From Lachnospiraceae bacterium UBA3772 (lineage in GTDB: Bacteria > Bacillota > Clostridia > Lachnospirales > Lachnospiraceae): DNA of 22,116 nucleotides. This document shows positions 7,108 to 14,622 of this stretch, piece by piece. Numbering within the stretch: the first letter of the stretch is position 1; each line of letters opens with the position of its first letter. The DNA lies in contig DFFQ01000062.1 of the NCBI GenBank assembly GCA_002371025.1, positions 1 to 22,116 of the forward strand. Direction: 5' to 3'. The position numbers and the translations under genes are program-made. The notes under the pieces were generated by a model that had not been told where the DNA came from, did not search any database, and saw nothing but the letters and a program-made list of their open reading frames with translations.

Positions 7108-7845
7108 ATGAAGTTTAGAGAGTACGGGTTTGGTAACAAGAGAAAGATAATTTTACTTCACGGTGGGGGATTATCCTGGTGGAATTATAAGAAAGTTGCA
7201 GAAAGGCTGCAAATGAAGTTCCATGTGATACTTCCGATTCTGGATGGTCACGCTGATAGTGACAGGCCATTTAGCAGCATTGAAGATAATGCAGAAGAGA
7301 TAATATCATTTATCGATGAACATTTTGGCGGAAAGGTATTCTTTATTGGAGGGCTTTCCCTGGGAGGGCAGATCCTTCTGGAAATGTTATCTCAAAGAAG
7401 AGACATTTGTAAATATGCTCTTGTAGAGAGTGCGATGGTTAAACCGTCAAAAATAACAAAAGCGTTTATCGGACCAGCTATTGAACTTAGTTACGGATTA
7501 ATTGGTAATGAAAAATTTGCAAGGAAGCAATTTGAGGCACTTCATATTAAAGAGGAATTGTTCGATGATTATTACAGGGATAGCTGTGCCATTTCAAAGA
7601 GTGATATGAAAGAATTCCTTAAGGCAAATAGTTCATATGAGCTTAAGAGTTCTGTAAGAAGGACAAAGGCAAGCGTAAGAATCTATGTAGGTTCCAAGGG
7701 AAAGCAGGAAATGCTTGATTCGGCGGATATTATTTCCAAGGCTATTCGCTGCCCGCATAAAGTCATGAGGGATTTGTATCATGGAGAATTTTCAATTAAT
7801 CATCCGCAGGAATATGCGAAGGCAGTGGAGGATATGATAAAATAG
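7108..7845 (+). CDS. Alpha/beta hydrolase
   Basis: A 245-residue hydrolase of the alpha/beta fold. The oxyanion loop HGGG is at 18-21, the nucleophile elbow GLSLGG places Ser84, and the catalytic His is H225 (YHGEFS). The lid region (about 115-180) is short and helical. There is no signal peptide, so it is cytoplasmic. The substrate is unknown: ester, thioester or lactone hydrolysis are all possible. GGGGG at 7093-7097 is an acceptable ribosome site. The last codons are repeated downstream. It probably shares a transcript with the flavin protein gene just upstream. Confidence 0.85.
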   Translation: MKFREYGFGNKRKIILLHGGGLSWWNYKKVAERLQMKFHVILPILDGHADSDRPFSSIEDNAEEIISFIDEHFGGKVFFIGGLSLGGQILLEMLSQRRDICKYALVESAMVKPSKITKAFIGPAIELSYGLIGNEKFARKQFEALHIKEELFDDYYRDSCAISKSDMKEFLKANSSYELKSSVRRTKASVRIYVGSKGKQEMLDSADIISKAIRCPHKVMRDLYHGEFSINHPQEYAKAVEDMIK

Positions 7846-7893
7846 CGTTATGCATGAATTAAAAAAGCAGTGGAGGATATGATAAAATAGCGT
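7822..7893 (+). repeat. Tandem duplication of the hydrolase 3' end
   Basis: A 27-base identical segment (GCAGTGGAGGATATGATAAA plus seven more bases, including the TAG stop) occurs at 7822-7848 and again at 7867-7893, a period of 45 bp. The second copy is untranslated. Confidence 0.95.
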
Positions 7894-7957
7894 GAATGGT
7901 ATTATTTTGGGGGTATTCTTATAATTAGAAAAAAATCAAGAAGGACTTGAAAATATT

Positions 7958-8878
7958 ATGAATTACAATAATGAAGATTCGACAAGAGAGAATTTGATAC
8001 GGAATGAAGGAGAATCGATAAGAGGAGATTCGATTTGGAATGAAGGAGGATCATTTTCATCCAGCGAAGCTGCACAAAAGTGGCAGGAGAAGAGTAATGA
8101 AGTATCCAAATCAATGATTCTGGTTATTGTCGGAGTGCTGCTGCTTTTCATCCCACCAGTGGGGATAGCGGTAATTGTTTTCGGTTTTCTAAAAGTATCG
8201 AGAGCACAAAAAGAGATGAAGGCGCTGTATAAGGAAGCTTTCGTTCGTGAGCCATTGGTTAACAATTTTCAAAATGTCATATATGAACCTGGAAATGGAT
8301 TTTCTGAGAATTATGTAAGGGATTTTCAACTTTGCAAAATGGGAAATACATTTCATTCTGAGGACTATATCAAAGCAAGTTATAAGGATATTGATTTCGA
8401 AGTTTCTCAGGTTTGCGTAAGATATGTAGATAATTCAGATGACCATGATTATTCAAAGACATATTTTGATGGAAGAATGATGGTTTTTAGTTTCCCTGAA
8501 AAGCTGGTATCACAAGTTGCAGTATTCAGCAGGAAATTTAAAGAAAGGTCAGAAAGCATTAAGAAGCAAAAAAAGGATAAAGTTCAGTTGGAAAATGTGC
8601 AGTTTAATAAAGAATTTGATGTATATTCACCAGTGGGGGAAGATGCATTTTATCTTATAACGCCACATTTTATGGAACATTTGCAGGAATTATGCAGAAA
8701 ACATCAGAGCGTTGCCATGAACGTAGTGGGAAATAAAATAGTTCTCGCCTTCAACGAGCCGGGAAATAATGCATTTGACTCAAGCGCCGCAGCAGGAAAG
8801 CTGGATTACGATAAAGAAATGCAAAAAGTTCAGGCTGAAATAGATGATATAAAGAACTTTATATCGCTTGTTAGATAG
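7958..8878 (+). CDS. DUF3137 family membrane protein
   Basis: A protein of 306 residues. Residues 1-50 are polar; 53-79 form one or two tight hydrophobic helices (SMILVIVGVLLLFIPPVGIA); the rest is cytoplasmic. The soluble part matches DUF3137 as I know it, with the blocks TYFDGRMMVFSF and FDVYSPVGEDAFYLITPHFMEHL followed by GNKIVLAFN. The C terminus is a short coiled coil. The family's function is unknown. The N-terminal 40 residues carry a 12-residue repeat (RNEGESIRGDSI and WNEGGSF...), encoded by a 36-bp DNA repeat at 8001 and 8037. The ribosome site AGAAGGAC is rather far from the ATG (13 bases), so initiation may be weak. Its TAG stop shares its last base with palindromic repeat copy 6. 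Confidence 0.8.
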   Translation: MNYNNEDSTRENLIRNEGESIRGDSIWNEGGSFSSSEAAQKWQEKSNEVSKSMILVIVGVLLLFIPPVGIAVIVFGFLKVSRAQKEMKALYKEAFVREPLVNNFQNVIYEPGNGFSENYVRDFQLCKMGNTFHSEDYIKASYKDIDFEVSQVCVRYVDNSDDHDYSKTYFDGRMMVFSFPEKLVSQVAVFSRKFKERSESIKKQKKDKVQLENVQFNKEFDVYSPVGEDAFYLITPHFMEHLQELCRKHQSVAMNVVGNKIVLAFNEPGNNAFDSSAAAGKLDYDKEMQKVQAEIDDIKNFISLVR

Positions 8879-8932
8879 TTAACATAAAAATGGACCTAGG
8901 TCCCGGGGGCAGTGGTCCATTTTTATGTTAAC
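8878..8932 (+). repeat. 55-bp palindromic repeat, copy 6, overlapping a stop codon
   Basis: The first G of the element is the last base of the TAG stop of the DUF3137 gene. The outer 19 bp of the arms are perfect; the inner four bases (TAGG against CAGT) do not pair. The loop is in the plus orientation. Confidence 0.95.
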
Positions 8933-8964
8933 CGCATTCCAAGGATCATGAAGGAGATAGTAAT

Positions 8965-10086
8965 ATGCAACAGGAAAATAACAGAGAAAAGACGATAATA
9001 AAGGTAAGCGTGATAGGAATCCTTGCAAATGTATTTCTGGCCGGATTTAAAGCGGCAATAGGACTCATCAGTAATTCCATCGCGATAGTGCTGGATGCGG
9101 TAAATAACCTGTCAGATGCACTTAGTTCTGTGATCACTATCATCGGCACAAAGCTGGCAGGCCGCGAGCCGGATAAAAAACATCCTTTTGGATATGGAAG
9201 AATCGAATATTTAAGTTCCCTGGTGATCGCAATCATCGTACTTTATGCGGGATTAACATCATTTGTAGAATCATTTAAAAAGATAATTAAGCCTGAAAAA
9301 CCTGAATACACCACAGTTTCGCTGGTGATAGTTGGTGTGGCAGTGCTGGTAAAGATAGGACTGGGACTTTATGTTAAAAAAACTGGAGAAAAGGTAAACT
9401 CAGATTCCCTTGTAAATTCCGGAAAAGATGCACTGCTTGATTCGGTGATCTCATCAGCAACATTAGTCGCAGCACTGGTGTTTACATTTACAGGGCTCTC
9501 CCTTGAGGCATATCTGGGTGCTGTTATTTCAGTTGTAATCTTAAAAGCCGGATTTGAAATGCTTTCTGAAACAATTTCAAGGCTTATAGGGGAGCCGGGG
9601 GACGTGCAGCTGATAAAGGATATTAAAAAGACGGTAGTATCATTTGACGAGGTAAAAGGGGCATACGATCTGATACTTCATAATTATGGGCCTGACACTT
9701 ACAATGGTTCAATTCATGTAGAGGTGGATGACAAATGTTCCATCACCAGGTTGGATGAGCTGACAAGAAGCATAATGAAAGAGGTTTACAAGAAACACGG
9801 TGTGATCCTTACTGCTGTTGGAGTTTATTCTATCAATACCGAGGATGAGAAGGTAAAATCTCTTAAAAAGGAGATAGAGGAAATTGTTCTTTCTCATGAG
9901 TTTGTAAAGCAGCTTCATGGATTTTTCTACAGTAAAAATGATAACTCCATCCGTTTCGATGTGGTTATAAGTTTTGATGCACCAAGCAGACAGGCCGTTT
10001 TTAAGGATATAATAAACGACCTGCAAGATAAATATCCGGATGTGGAATTTGCTTTATCAATGGATATGGATTACGGAGAACTATAA
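8965..10086 (+). CDS. Cation diffusion facilitator, probable Mn(II)/Fe(II) exporter
   Basis: A 373-residue CDF transporter, with six membrane helices in residues 10-205 and a cytoplasmic C-terminal domain. The transport site can be read directly: N47 and D51 in helix 2 (NNLSD) and D155 and D159 in helix 5 (KDALLD), an N-D-D-D set. Zinc CDFs carry H-D-H-D, whereas the pneumococcal Mn exporter MntE has N-D-D-D, so manganese (or iron) export is the better call. The conserved HPFGYGR after helix 2 is present. The tail is longer than usual (about 165 residues) and seems to hold two ferredoxin-like modules, 215-290 and 305-370. The ribosome site AAGGAG is good. It lies between two palindromes; no Mn riboswitch is visible in the short leader. 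Confidence 0.9.
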   Translation: MQQENNREKTIIKVSVIGILANVFLAGFKAAIGLISNSIAIVLDAVNNLSDALSSVITIIGTKLAGREPDKKHPFGYGRIEYLSSLVIAIIVLYAGLTSFVESFKKIIKPEKPEYTTVSLVIVGVAVLVKIGLGLYVKKTGEKVNSDSLVNSGKDALLDSVISSATLVAALVFTFTGLSLEAYLGAVISVVILKAGFEMLSETISRLIGEPGDVQLIKDIKKTVVSFDEVKGAYDLILHNYGPDTYNGSIHVEVDDKCSITRLDELTRSIMKEVYKKHGVILTAVGVYSINTEDEKVKSLKKEIEEIVLSHEFVKQLHGFFYSKNDNSIRFDVVISFDAPSRQAVFKDIINDLQDKYPDVEFALSMDMDYGEL

Positions 10087-10094
10087 CTCGAGAA

Positions 10095-10149
10095 GTTGAC
10101 ATAAAAATGGACCATAGTCCCGGGGGCTATGGTCCATTTTTATGTCAAC
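10095..10149 (+). repeat. 55-bp palindromic repeat, copy 7, perfect hairpin between convergent genes
   Basis: All 23 arm positions pair around the loop TCCCGGGGG, including GTTGAC/GTCAAC at the ends, a compensated version of GTTAAC. It stands between the CDF gene (plus) and the ArsR-type gene (minus), an ideal place for a bidirectional terminator. Confidence 0.97.
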
Positions 10150-10175
10150 CACATTGGGCAGTGGCAAGTATTTTT

Positions 10176-10724
10176 TTAGGCTTTCCTGTATTTCATATTT
10201 TCTCTTTTAAGAAGTCCCTCTGATATCATGTCTCTTCTTATGGTGCAGAAATCATCGTGGAAATCGGCAATGATGATGTTTACCTCGCGCTCGCTATATT
10301 CCTTACCTGGCTCGAAAGCCTTTGCGATTTCCTCTAAAATGATCTGTTCCTTCTTTCGCTGCGCCGGAATGCTCTTTAATTTGCCATATTCAAAAAAGCT
10401 GTCGATAACTTTTTTTCTGTAGGCATCATCGCGTTCCTGCTGAAGAGCCATTTCCTCGGACTTTTCCTTTAAAATATCCAGGATTGAGACATTAAAAACC
10501 TCATCATTAATAGAATAAATGGTGTAATACTGTTCCTTCCTGGAAGTGATAGCCCCAGCGTCCATCAGCTTTTTTAAGTGAAATGATACCGTGGCGGGGG
10601 TTAATGAAAGTCTTTCCGAAAGCAAAGAGACATACATATCTTTTTCCATCAAGGTCTTTAAAATTTGGATGCGGGACTTGTCCGCGAGACATTTAAACAG
10701 GGTAATAGCCTGGTTTTCAGTCAT
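10176..10724 (-). CDS. ArsR-type regulator with C-terminal DUF2087 domain
   Basis: A 182-residue regulator read from 10724 down. Residues 1-80 are an ArsR winged helix (FKCLADKSRIQILKTLMEKDMYVSLLSERLSLTPATVSFHLKKL region). No CxC metal site is present, so metal sensing is not indicated. Residues of about 113-182 match DUF2087 (KSIPAQRKKEQIILEEIA, then EREVNIIIADFHDDFCTIRRDMISEGLL), a domain often attached to such regulators in Firmicutes. AGAGGT stands seven bases before the ATG. The gene is convergent with the CDF gene; there is no evidence that it controls that gene. Its own promoter probably lies in the AT-rich triple repeat at 10761-10863. Confidence 0.87.
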   Translation of the reverse strand: MTENQAITLFKCLADKSRIQILKTLMEKDMYVSLLSERLSLTPATVSFHLKKLMDAGAITSRKEQYYTIYSINDEVFNVSILDILKEKSEEMALQQERDDAYRKKVIDSFFEYGKLKSIPAQRKKEQIILEEIAKAFEPGKEYSEREVNIIIADFHDDFCTIRRDMISEGLLKRENMKYRKA

Positions 10725-10760
10725 AAATCTACCTCTTTTCGTATAATAAAAAACGTATCA

Positions 10761-10863
10761 GCAAATGAATAAATCAGCCAAAATATAATACAACTGAGCA
10801 AATAAATCAGCCAGTATATAATACAAATAATCAGATAAATCAGCTAGCATATAATATATCTGA
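10761..10863 (-). repeat. Three 36-37-bp tandem repeats upstream of the ArsR-type gene
   Basis: Units begin near 10761, 10798 and 10834 and share AATAAATCAGCC followed by ATATAATAC. Read on the minus strand, each holds a TATTATAT-like -10 and TGGCTGATTTATT. They fill the 145-bp gap between the two minus-strand genes and may be repeated operators or promoters. Confidence 0.8.
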
Positions 10864-10869
10864 CTTAAA

Positions 10870-11223
10870 TTATAAGTTGAAAATCTCATTAAATTCTTTT
10901 GTTATTTCACTAACAGCAGCCATCTTGCTTTCCTCGATTAAAATCTTATGGCTGTCTTCGTGGACCTTTGCAGCCTCAAGAGACTTGCTCCACTGAGAGG
11001 TGATCTTTTCAAAAGCAGGTGGAAATGCAGCCGCGATTTTATTTTCACCATTAGATTTAAGAGCCGCATTATATACCGCCTTGCTGATATCGTAGATATT
11101 AGCCTTGGCCTTTAAAATGTTACTTTCATCTTTTCTTCCATCTGCTGCAAGTGAAGCAACCTCTTCCTCTACAGCTTTCTTACGAGTATCTAAAAAATCA
11201 AAAAATAAGTTTGTTTGTTCCAT
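10870..11223 (-). CDS. Small helical protein, unknown function
   Basis: A protein of 117 residues with a good ribosome site (AAAGGAAA ahead of the ATG at 11223 on the minus strand). It is predicted fully alpha-helical and soluble: MEQTNLFFDFLDTRKKAVEE, a Lys/Ala-rich middle, and a C-terminal helix ending EITKEFNEIFNL. There is no signal peptide, membrane helix or catalytic motif. I do not recognise the family. It is divergent from the PadR gene and upstream of the ArsR-type gene in the same direction, so it could be part of either regulatory circuit. Confidence 0.65.
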   Translation of the reverse strand: MEQTNLFFDFLDTRKKAVEEEVASLAADGRKDESNILKAKANIYDISKAVYNAALKSNGENKIAAAFPPAFEKITSQWSKSLEAAKVHEDSHKILIEESKMAAVSEITKEFNEIFNL

Positions 11224-11261
11224 AGTCGTAGTTTCCTTTCTTAGTTAATTTTAAAATTTAC

Positions 11262-11430
11262 GAGCGTGCAATCAACTAATATCCATTAAAACGCGAGCGT
11301 GCAGTCAGATGATTTACTTAAAATGCCTGTGGGCAGTTAAGAAATATCGTGAAATATATGAGTGTGCAGTCAAGTGATATCCTTAAAAACGCCAGTGGGC
11401 TTGGGATATATGTGAGTGCAGACTTAGGCA
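11262..11430. repeat. Degenerate tandem repeats in the divergent intergenic region
   Basis: A block of about 33 bp (GAGCGTGCAGTCA...TTAAAAACGC) occurs at 11262, 11295 and 11360, with a shorter relative near 11413. The later copies alternate with a second block (CAGTGGGC...GATATAT). The gap 11224-11657 contains this array, AT-rich sequence and the PadR operator; no gene is visible in it. Confidence 0.6.
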
Positions 11431-11579
11431 TGGTATGGATATTAAAATTATTTAATTACTCATCGTATTAAAGATCTGTATCGCGATTAGATAAACATCT
11501 AAATGGATAATAAAATTATTTTAGATAAATGTCAAGGGGTTGATTAATAATATAAAAAATGATATTACAATAATATATG

Positions 11580-11617
11580 AATATATCAAAATGATATATT
11601 AGAAATACTGGTATAAC
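11580..11617 (+). promoter_or_regulatory. Promoter and operator of the padR gene
   Basis: AATATATCA-AAA-TGATATATT (11580-11600) is a perfect 9-3-9 inverted repeat. TGGTATAAC at 11609-11617 is an extended -10; the matching -35 position falls inside the inverted repeat. A looser copy (TGATATTACAATAATATATGA) lies just upstream. Autorepression by PadR is the likely meaning. Confidence 0.6.
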
Positions 11618-11657
11618 AAGGGGATAATTTAATATAGATAATATTGAGGGGCTATAT

Positions 11658-12191
11658 ATGGCAAGAGAAAGAAAAATAGATATGGTGATTCTTGGATTAC
11701 TAAGTCATGAAGATCTAACGGGATATGATATAAAAAAGCGAATTGACGGAGCGATAAGTTTTTTCTGGAAGGGAAGTTTTGGTAACATTTATCCGGCATT
11801 AAAGGATATGGAAGCTAGCGGGATGATCCAAAAAAAAGCTGCTGCAGAAGGTGGCAGGGGAAAGATCAGCTATCATATTACTAGCACTGGAAAGAAAGTA
11901 CTTAAGGAATGGCTCAAAGAAGAACAGGTCGTAAATGAATTAAAGTATGAAACATTACTAAAATTATTCTTTGGTGGCAATGTGGGGAAGGCGGTGGCTA
12001 TCCGTAACATTGAGGCTTTTGAAAAAAAGATTGAAAAAGAGCTGATGATCCTGAAGAAGTATTGCGAGACATTAAAAGATAAACTGAGTGAAGAGGACCA
12101 TTTGTATTTTTATCTCACAGCTTCATTTGGAGTGAAGAGTTACGAGGCATATTTAGAGTGGTGCCAGGAGGCAAAGCAGTTACTGGGATGA
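11658..12191 (+). CDS. PadR family transcriptional regulator
   Basis: A 177-residue PadR/Vir-act-alpha protein. The winged helix is at residues 5-85 (VILGLLSHEDLTGYDIKKRI, then FGNIYPALKDMEASGMI, then the wing GGRGKISYHITSTGKKVL). The C-terminal part (about 93-177) is the helical dimerisation domain of the longer PadR subgroup. PadR proteins repress their own operon and usually a nearby transporter or stress gene. GAGGGG is the ribosome site. The alpha/beta hydrolase gene follows directly and is the likely coregulated gene. The last 50 bases are repeated after the stop. Confidence 0.9.
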   Translation: MARERKIDMVILGLLSHEDLTGYDIKKRIDGAISFFWKGSFGNIYPALKDMEASGMIQKKAAAEGGRGKISYHITSTGKKVLKEWLKEEQVVNELKYETLLKLFFGGNVGKAVAIRNIEAFEKKIEKELMILKKYCETLKDKLSEEDHLYFYLTASFGVKSYEAYLEWCQEAKQLLG

Positions 12192-12253
12192 AAACTAACG
12201 AGGCATATTTGGAGTGGTGTCAGGAGGCAAAGCAGTTACTAGGATGAAAACAA
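12142..12253 (+). repeat. 56-bp tandem duplication of the padR 3' end, diverged only at synonymous sites
   Basis: Copy 1 is 12142-12197 and copy 2 is 12198-12253. Within the codons they differ at three bases: TTA/TTG, TGC/TGT and CTG/CTA. All three are third positions that leave the protein sequence unchanged. Copy 2 is untranslated padR sequence and leads into the ribosome site of the next gene. Confidence 0.95.
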
Positions 12254-12264
12254 AGGAGAAGAAA

Positions 12265-13038
12265 ATGAGCGCGTTATATGTGATATTAAAAATTGTGATG
12301 TGGGTGCTGGTAACATTTTTTGCTTCAGATGCGGTCATGCAATTCATTTCATATTCATTTTATAAGGGCGACAGGCAGCTTAAGGACGTGAAATACAGCC
12401 CAGTGAAGCTAGAGATAAATGACTCTTTGACAGGTTACGGTTACAACCTGGATGTGGAGACCGATAAAGTGATACTGTTTTTTGGTGGATCATTTTATGT
12501 GGCATATAATTCGGTCGGAATGTATGGCGGGAGATTTGACTGCCCGTTTCTTTCGGTGGATTATTACGGAACACAAGAAAGCAAAGGGAAAATGAACCTT
12601 CGAACGATGCAAAAGTCTGCTGAGGAATTGTATGATTATGCGGCGGCGAAATATCCGGGGAAGAAGATTATTGTTATGGGCCATAGCTATGGCTGTGGGA
12701 TGGCAGCATATCTGGCAAGTGTAAGAAAATGCGACCGATTGGTGCTTGCTTCGGGATATCGCACATGCGCGGATTTGTATAACAAGATAATACCCATTTT
12801 CTGGGGACCATTTCAAATATTTATAAAAAATAATATCAGGGTAGACCTGTACGCAGAGAAAACCAGCTGCCCGGTTACTATCATTGGATCATATGATGAT
12901 AAGACGCTTAGCGCAGAGCTTCAGGAGAAGCTGGCAGCGTGTTATGAGAACGCAGATTTAAAGATTTTTAATGGAATTAAACATGAAGATTACTTCATTA
13001 CTGATGATGTGATTAACTATATTAAGAGCATTTTGTGA
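12265..13038 (+). CDS. Membrane-anchored alpha/beta hydrolase
   Basis: A 257-residue protein from ATG 12265, chosen because AAAGGAG at 12252-12258 stands six bases before it; longer frames begin inside the duplicated padR tail. Residues 5-26 form a hydrophobic N-terminal anchor. The hydrolase fold follows: oxyanion region FFGGSF (72-77), nucleophile Ser141 in GHSYGCG, acid D211 or D212 (GSYDDKTL) and His240 (KHEDYF). It resembles serine aminopeptidase/lysophospholipase-type hydrolases, so a lipid or peptide ester at the membrane surface is a fair guess. It is probably cotranscribed with padR and controlled by it. Confidence 0.82.
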   Translation: MSALYVILKIVMWVLVTFFASDAVMQFISYSFYKGDRQLKDVKYSPVKLEINDSLTGYGYNLDVETDKVILFFGGSFYVAYNSVGMYGGRFDCPFLSVDYYGTQESKGKMNLRTMQKSAEELYDYAAAKYPGKKIIVMGHSYGCGMAAYLASVRKCDRLVLASGYRTCADLYNKIIPIFWGPFQIFIKNNIRVDLYAEKTSCPVTIIGSYDDKTLSAELQEKLAACYENADLKIFNGIKHEDYFITDDVINYIKSIL

Positions 13039-13047
13039 CTTTCAGTA

Positions 13048-13102
13048 GTTAACATAAAAATGGACCATAGCCCCCGGGACCTAGGTCCATTTTTATGTTA
13101 AC
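13048..13102 (-). repeat. 55-bp palindromic repeat, copy 8, inverted
   Basis: It has the inverted loop CCCCCGGGA. The outer arms are perfect; the inner bases ATAG against CCTA do not pair. It lies 9 bp after the hydrolase stop codon. Confidence 0.95.
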
Positions 13103-13112
13103 CGAGTAGAAC

Positions 13113-13141
13113 TTTACAAAGTGAATGTTTGATAGTATTAT
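13113..13141 (+). promoter_or_regulatory. Candidate promoter of the DUF234 ATPase gene
   Basis: TTTACA at 13113-13118 and TATTAT at 13136-13141 are separated by exactly 17 bp, directly after palindrome copy 8. Confidence 0.55.
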
Positions 13142-13150
13142 AAAGTTAAT

Positions 13151-13179
13151 TCGGTGGCGACCGAGTCGGTGGCGACCGA
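13151..13179. repeat. Two tandem GC-rich hairpins in the ATPase leader
   Basis: TCGGTGGCGACCGA occurs at 13151-13164 and 13166-13179. Each can form a 5-bp stem with a four-base loop; the right half of copy 1 and left half of copy 2 can also pair with each other. There is no T run, so it is not a terminator. It is probably transcribed as part of the leader. Confidence 0.75.
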
Positions 13180-13242
13180 ATAAAAATAATGAAGCGAATT
13201 GGCTAAATAAAGTAGCTATCTCTCTTAAAGGAGTCTGATAAT

Positions 13243-14622
13243 ATGGCATTTTATGGAAGAAATAAGGAACTTAATAGAATAAAAAAAGAATTAGGATCAG
13301 ATGAAATGAGGATGTGCCTCATTTATGGAAGACGAAGAGTTGGAAAGAGTGAACTTGTGAAGCAGGCAATAAAAGAGTCGGCTATAAGGAGCATTTACTA
13401 TGAGTGTAAGCATGTTAAAGAAGAAAGTAATGTTTCGAGCATTTGCGATGTCATTTCCGACACCTTTGACATGCCAAAGTTAGGATATAATAAGATTGAA
13501 GAGCTTCTGGATTACATTTTTCAGCTGGCGCAAAAGGAAAATCTGATACTCATATTGGATGAATACCCATATCTTAGAGAAAATGTTAAAGGAATGGACA
13601 GTATCCTTCAGGCTTTAGTGGATAAATATAGGGAGACAAGCAAACTAAAGCTTATTATATTAGGTTCATACGTGGATATCATGAAGTCACTCTTAGAAAA
13701 GTCAAATCCATTGTTTGGAAGAGTAGATCTGGCCTTAAACCTAAAGCAAATGGATTATTATGAATCAGCATTGTTCTATCCTGCTATGTCGGACGAAGAT
13801 AAGGTAAGAATATACTCAGTATTTGGGGGAATTCCATATTTTAATAGACTGATAGATGATAGAAAAAGTGTAAAAGATAATATTATTGATCTTATTGCTT
13901 CTTCAGGTGCTCGTCTTGAAAATGAGGTTACGATGTACCTTGGTGCAGAAATTTCCAAGATTGTAAATGTAAATGAAGTATTTGATGCACTTTCCAGAGG
14001 TTTTTCGAAATATAGTGACATTTTATCTCAGTCACATGTTTCTAGCGGACCAACATTGGTGGACGTTCTTGATAAGCTGATAAGGATGGAAGTTGTAGAA
14101 AGACAAGCACCAATAAATGATGAAACAAACAAAAAGAAAACAGGTTATTATATATGCGATAATCTTTCAAATTTCTATTTTAGATACATTTTTAAATATG
14201 CCTCTCAGCTTAATATAATGGATCCGGAAATATTTTATAAAAAATATATTGAGAAGGATTTTGAAGAATATTACGTTCCTCACAAATTTGAGGAAATCTG
14301 CAAGCAGTATCTTATCAGGCAGAATCTGTTGGGAAACATAGACCCTGTTATCGAAAAGATTGGAAAATATTACTATGACAATCCTGCGCAGCGTACAAAT
14401 GGTGAGTTTGACGTGGTGACGCAGGATGAGAAGGGATATGTTTTCTACGAGGTTAAATTTAGAAAAAAGAAAATATCTAAAGAAGTGATTGAAGAAGAAA
14501 TCCAGCAGGTTAAGAATACAGGGCTTGATTGCTATAAATATGTCTTTATTTCAAGAGCAGGATTTACTGAAAATGAAACCGATGAAATTAAGCATCTTGA
14601 GCTAAAAGAACTCTACAACTAG
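13243..14622 (+). CDS. Archaeal-type AAA ATPase with DUF234 / PD-(D/E)XK-like C terminus
   Basis: A protein of 459 residues. The N-terminal ATPase has a Walker A YGRRRVGKSEL (G29 to S36) and a Walker B LILILDEY (D106, E107). A helical region and winged helix follow (about 240-320). The C-terminal DUF234 region contains FEEICKQYL, GEFDVV (D390) and YEVKFRKK (E403, K405), the layout of a PD-(D/E)XK nuclease core. Members are widespread in archaea and Clostridia, often in variable regions, and the role is unknown; NTP-dependent DNA cleavage or defence is plausible. AAAGGAG is the ribosome site. The TAG stop shares its G with palindrome copy 9. Confidence 0.88.
   Translation: MAFYGRNKELNRIKKELGSDEMRMCLIYGRRRVGKSELVKQAIKESAIRSIYYECKHVKEESNVSSICDVISDTFDMPKLGYNKIEELLDYIFQLAQKENLILILDEYPYLRENVKGMDSILQALVDKYRETSKLKLIILGSYVDIMKSLLEKSNPLFGRVDLALNLKQMDYYESALFYPAMSDEDKVRIYSVFGGIPYFNRLIDDRKSVKDNIIDLIASSGARLENEVTMYLGAEISKIVNVNEVFDALSRGFSKYSDILSQSHVSSGPTLVDVLDKLIRMEVVERQAPINDETNKKKTGYYICDNLSNFYFRYIFKYASQLNIMDPEIFYKKYIEKDFEEYYVPHKFEEICKQYLIRQNLLGNIDPVIEKIGKYYYDNPAQRTNGEFDVVTQDEKGYVFYEVKFRKKKISKEVIEEEIQQVKNTGLDCYKYVFISRAGFTENETDEIKHLELKELYN

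Noticed and set aside
10095..10125. TTGACA in palindrome copy 7 as a promoter -35 box
   Set aside because: The position 17 bp downstream is the GC-rich loop, so there is no -10; the hexamer is a by-product of the arm sequence.
12214..12264. GTG 12214 as start of the membrane-anchored hydrolase
   Set aside because: The segment is the out-of-frame copy of the padR tail; AAAGGAG before ATG 12265 decides the start.
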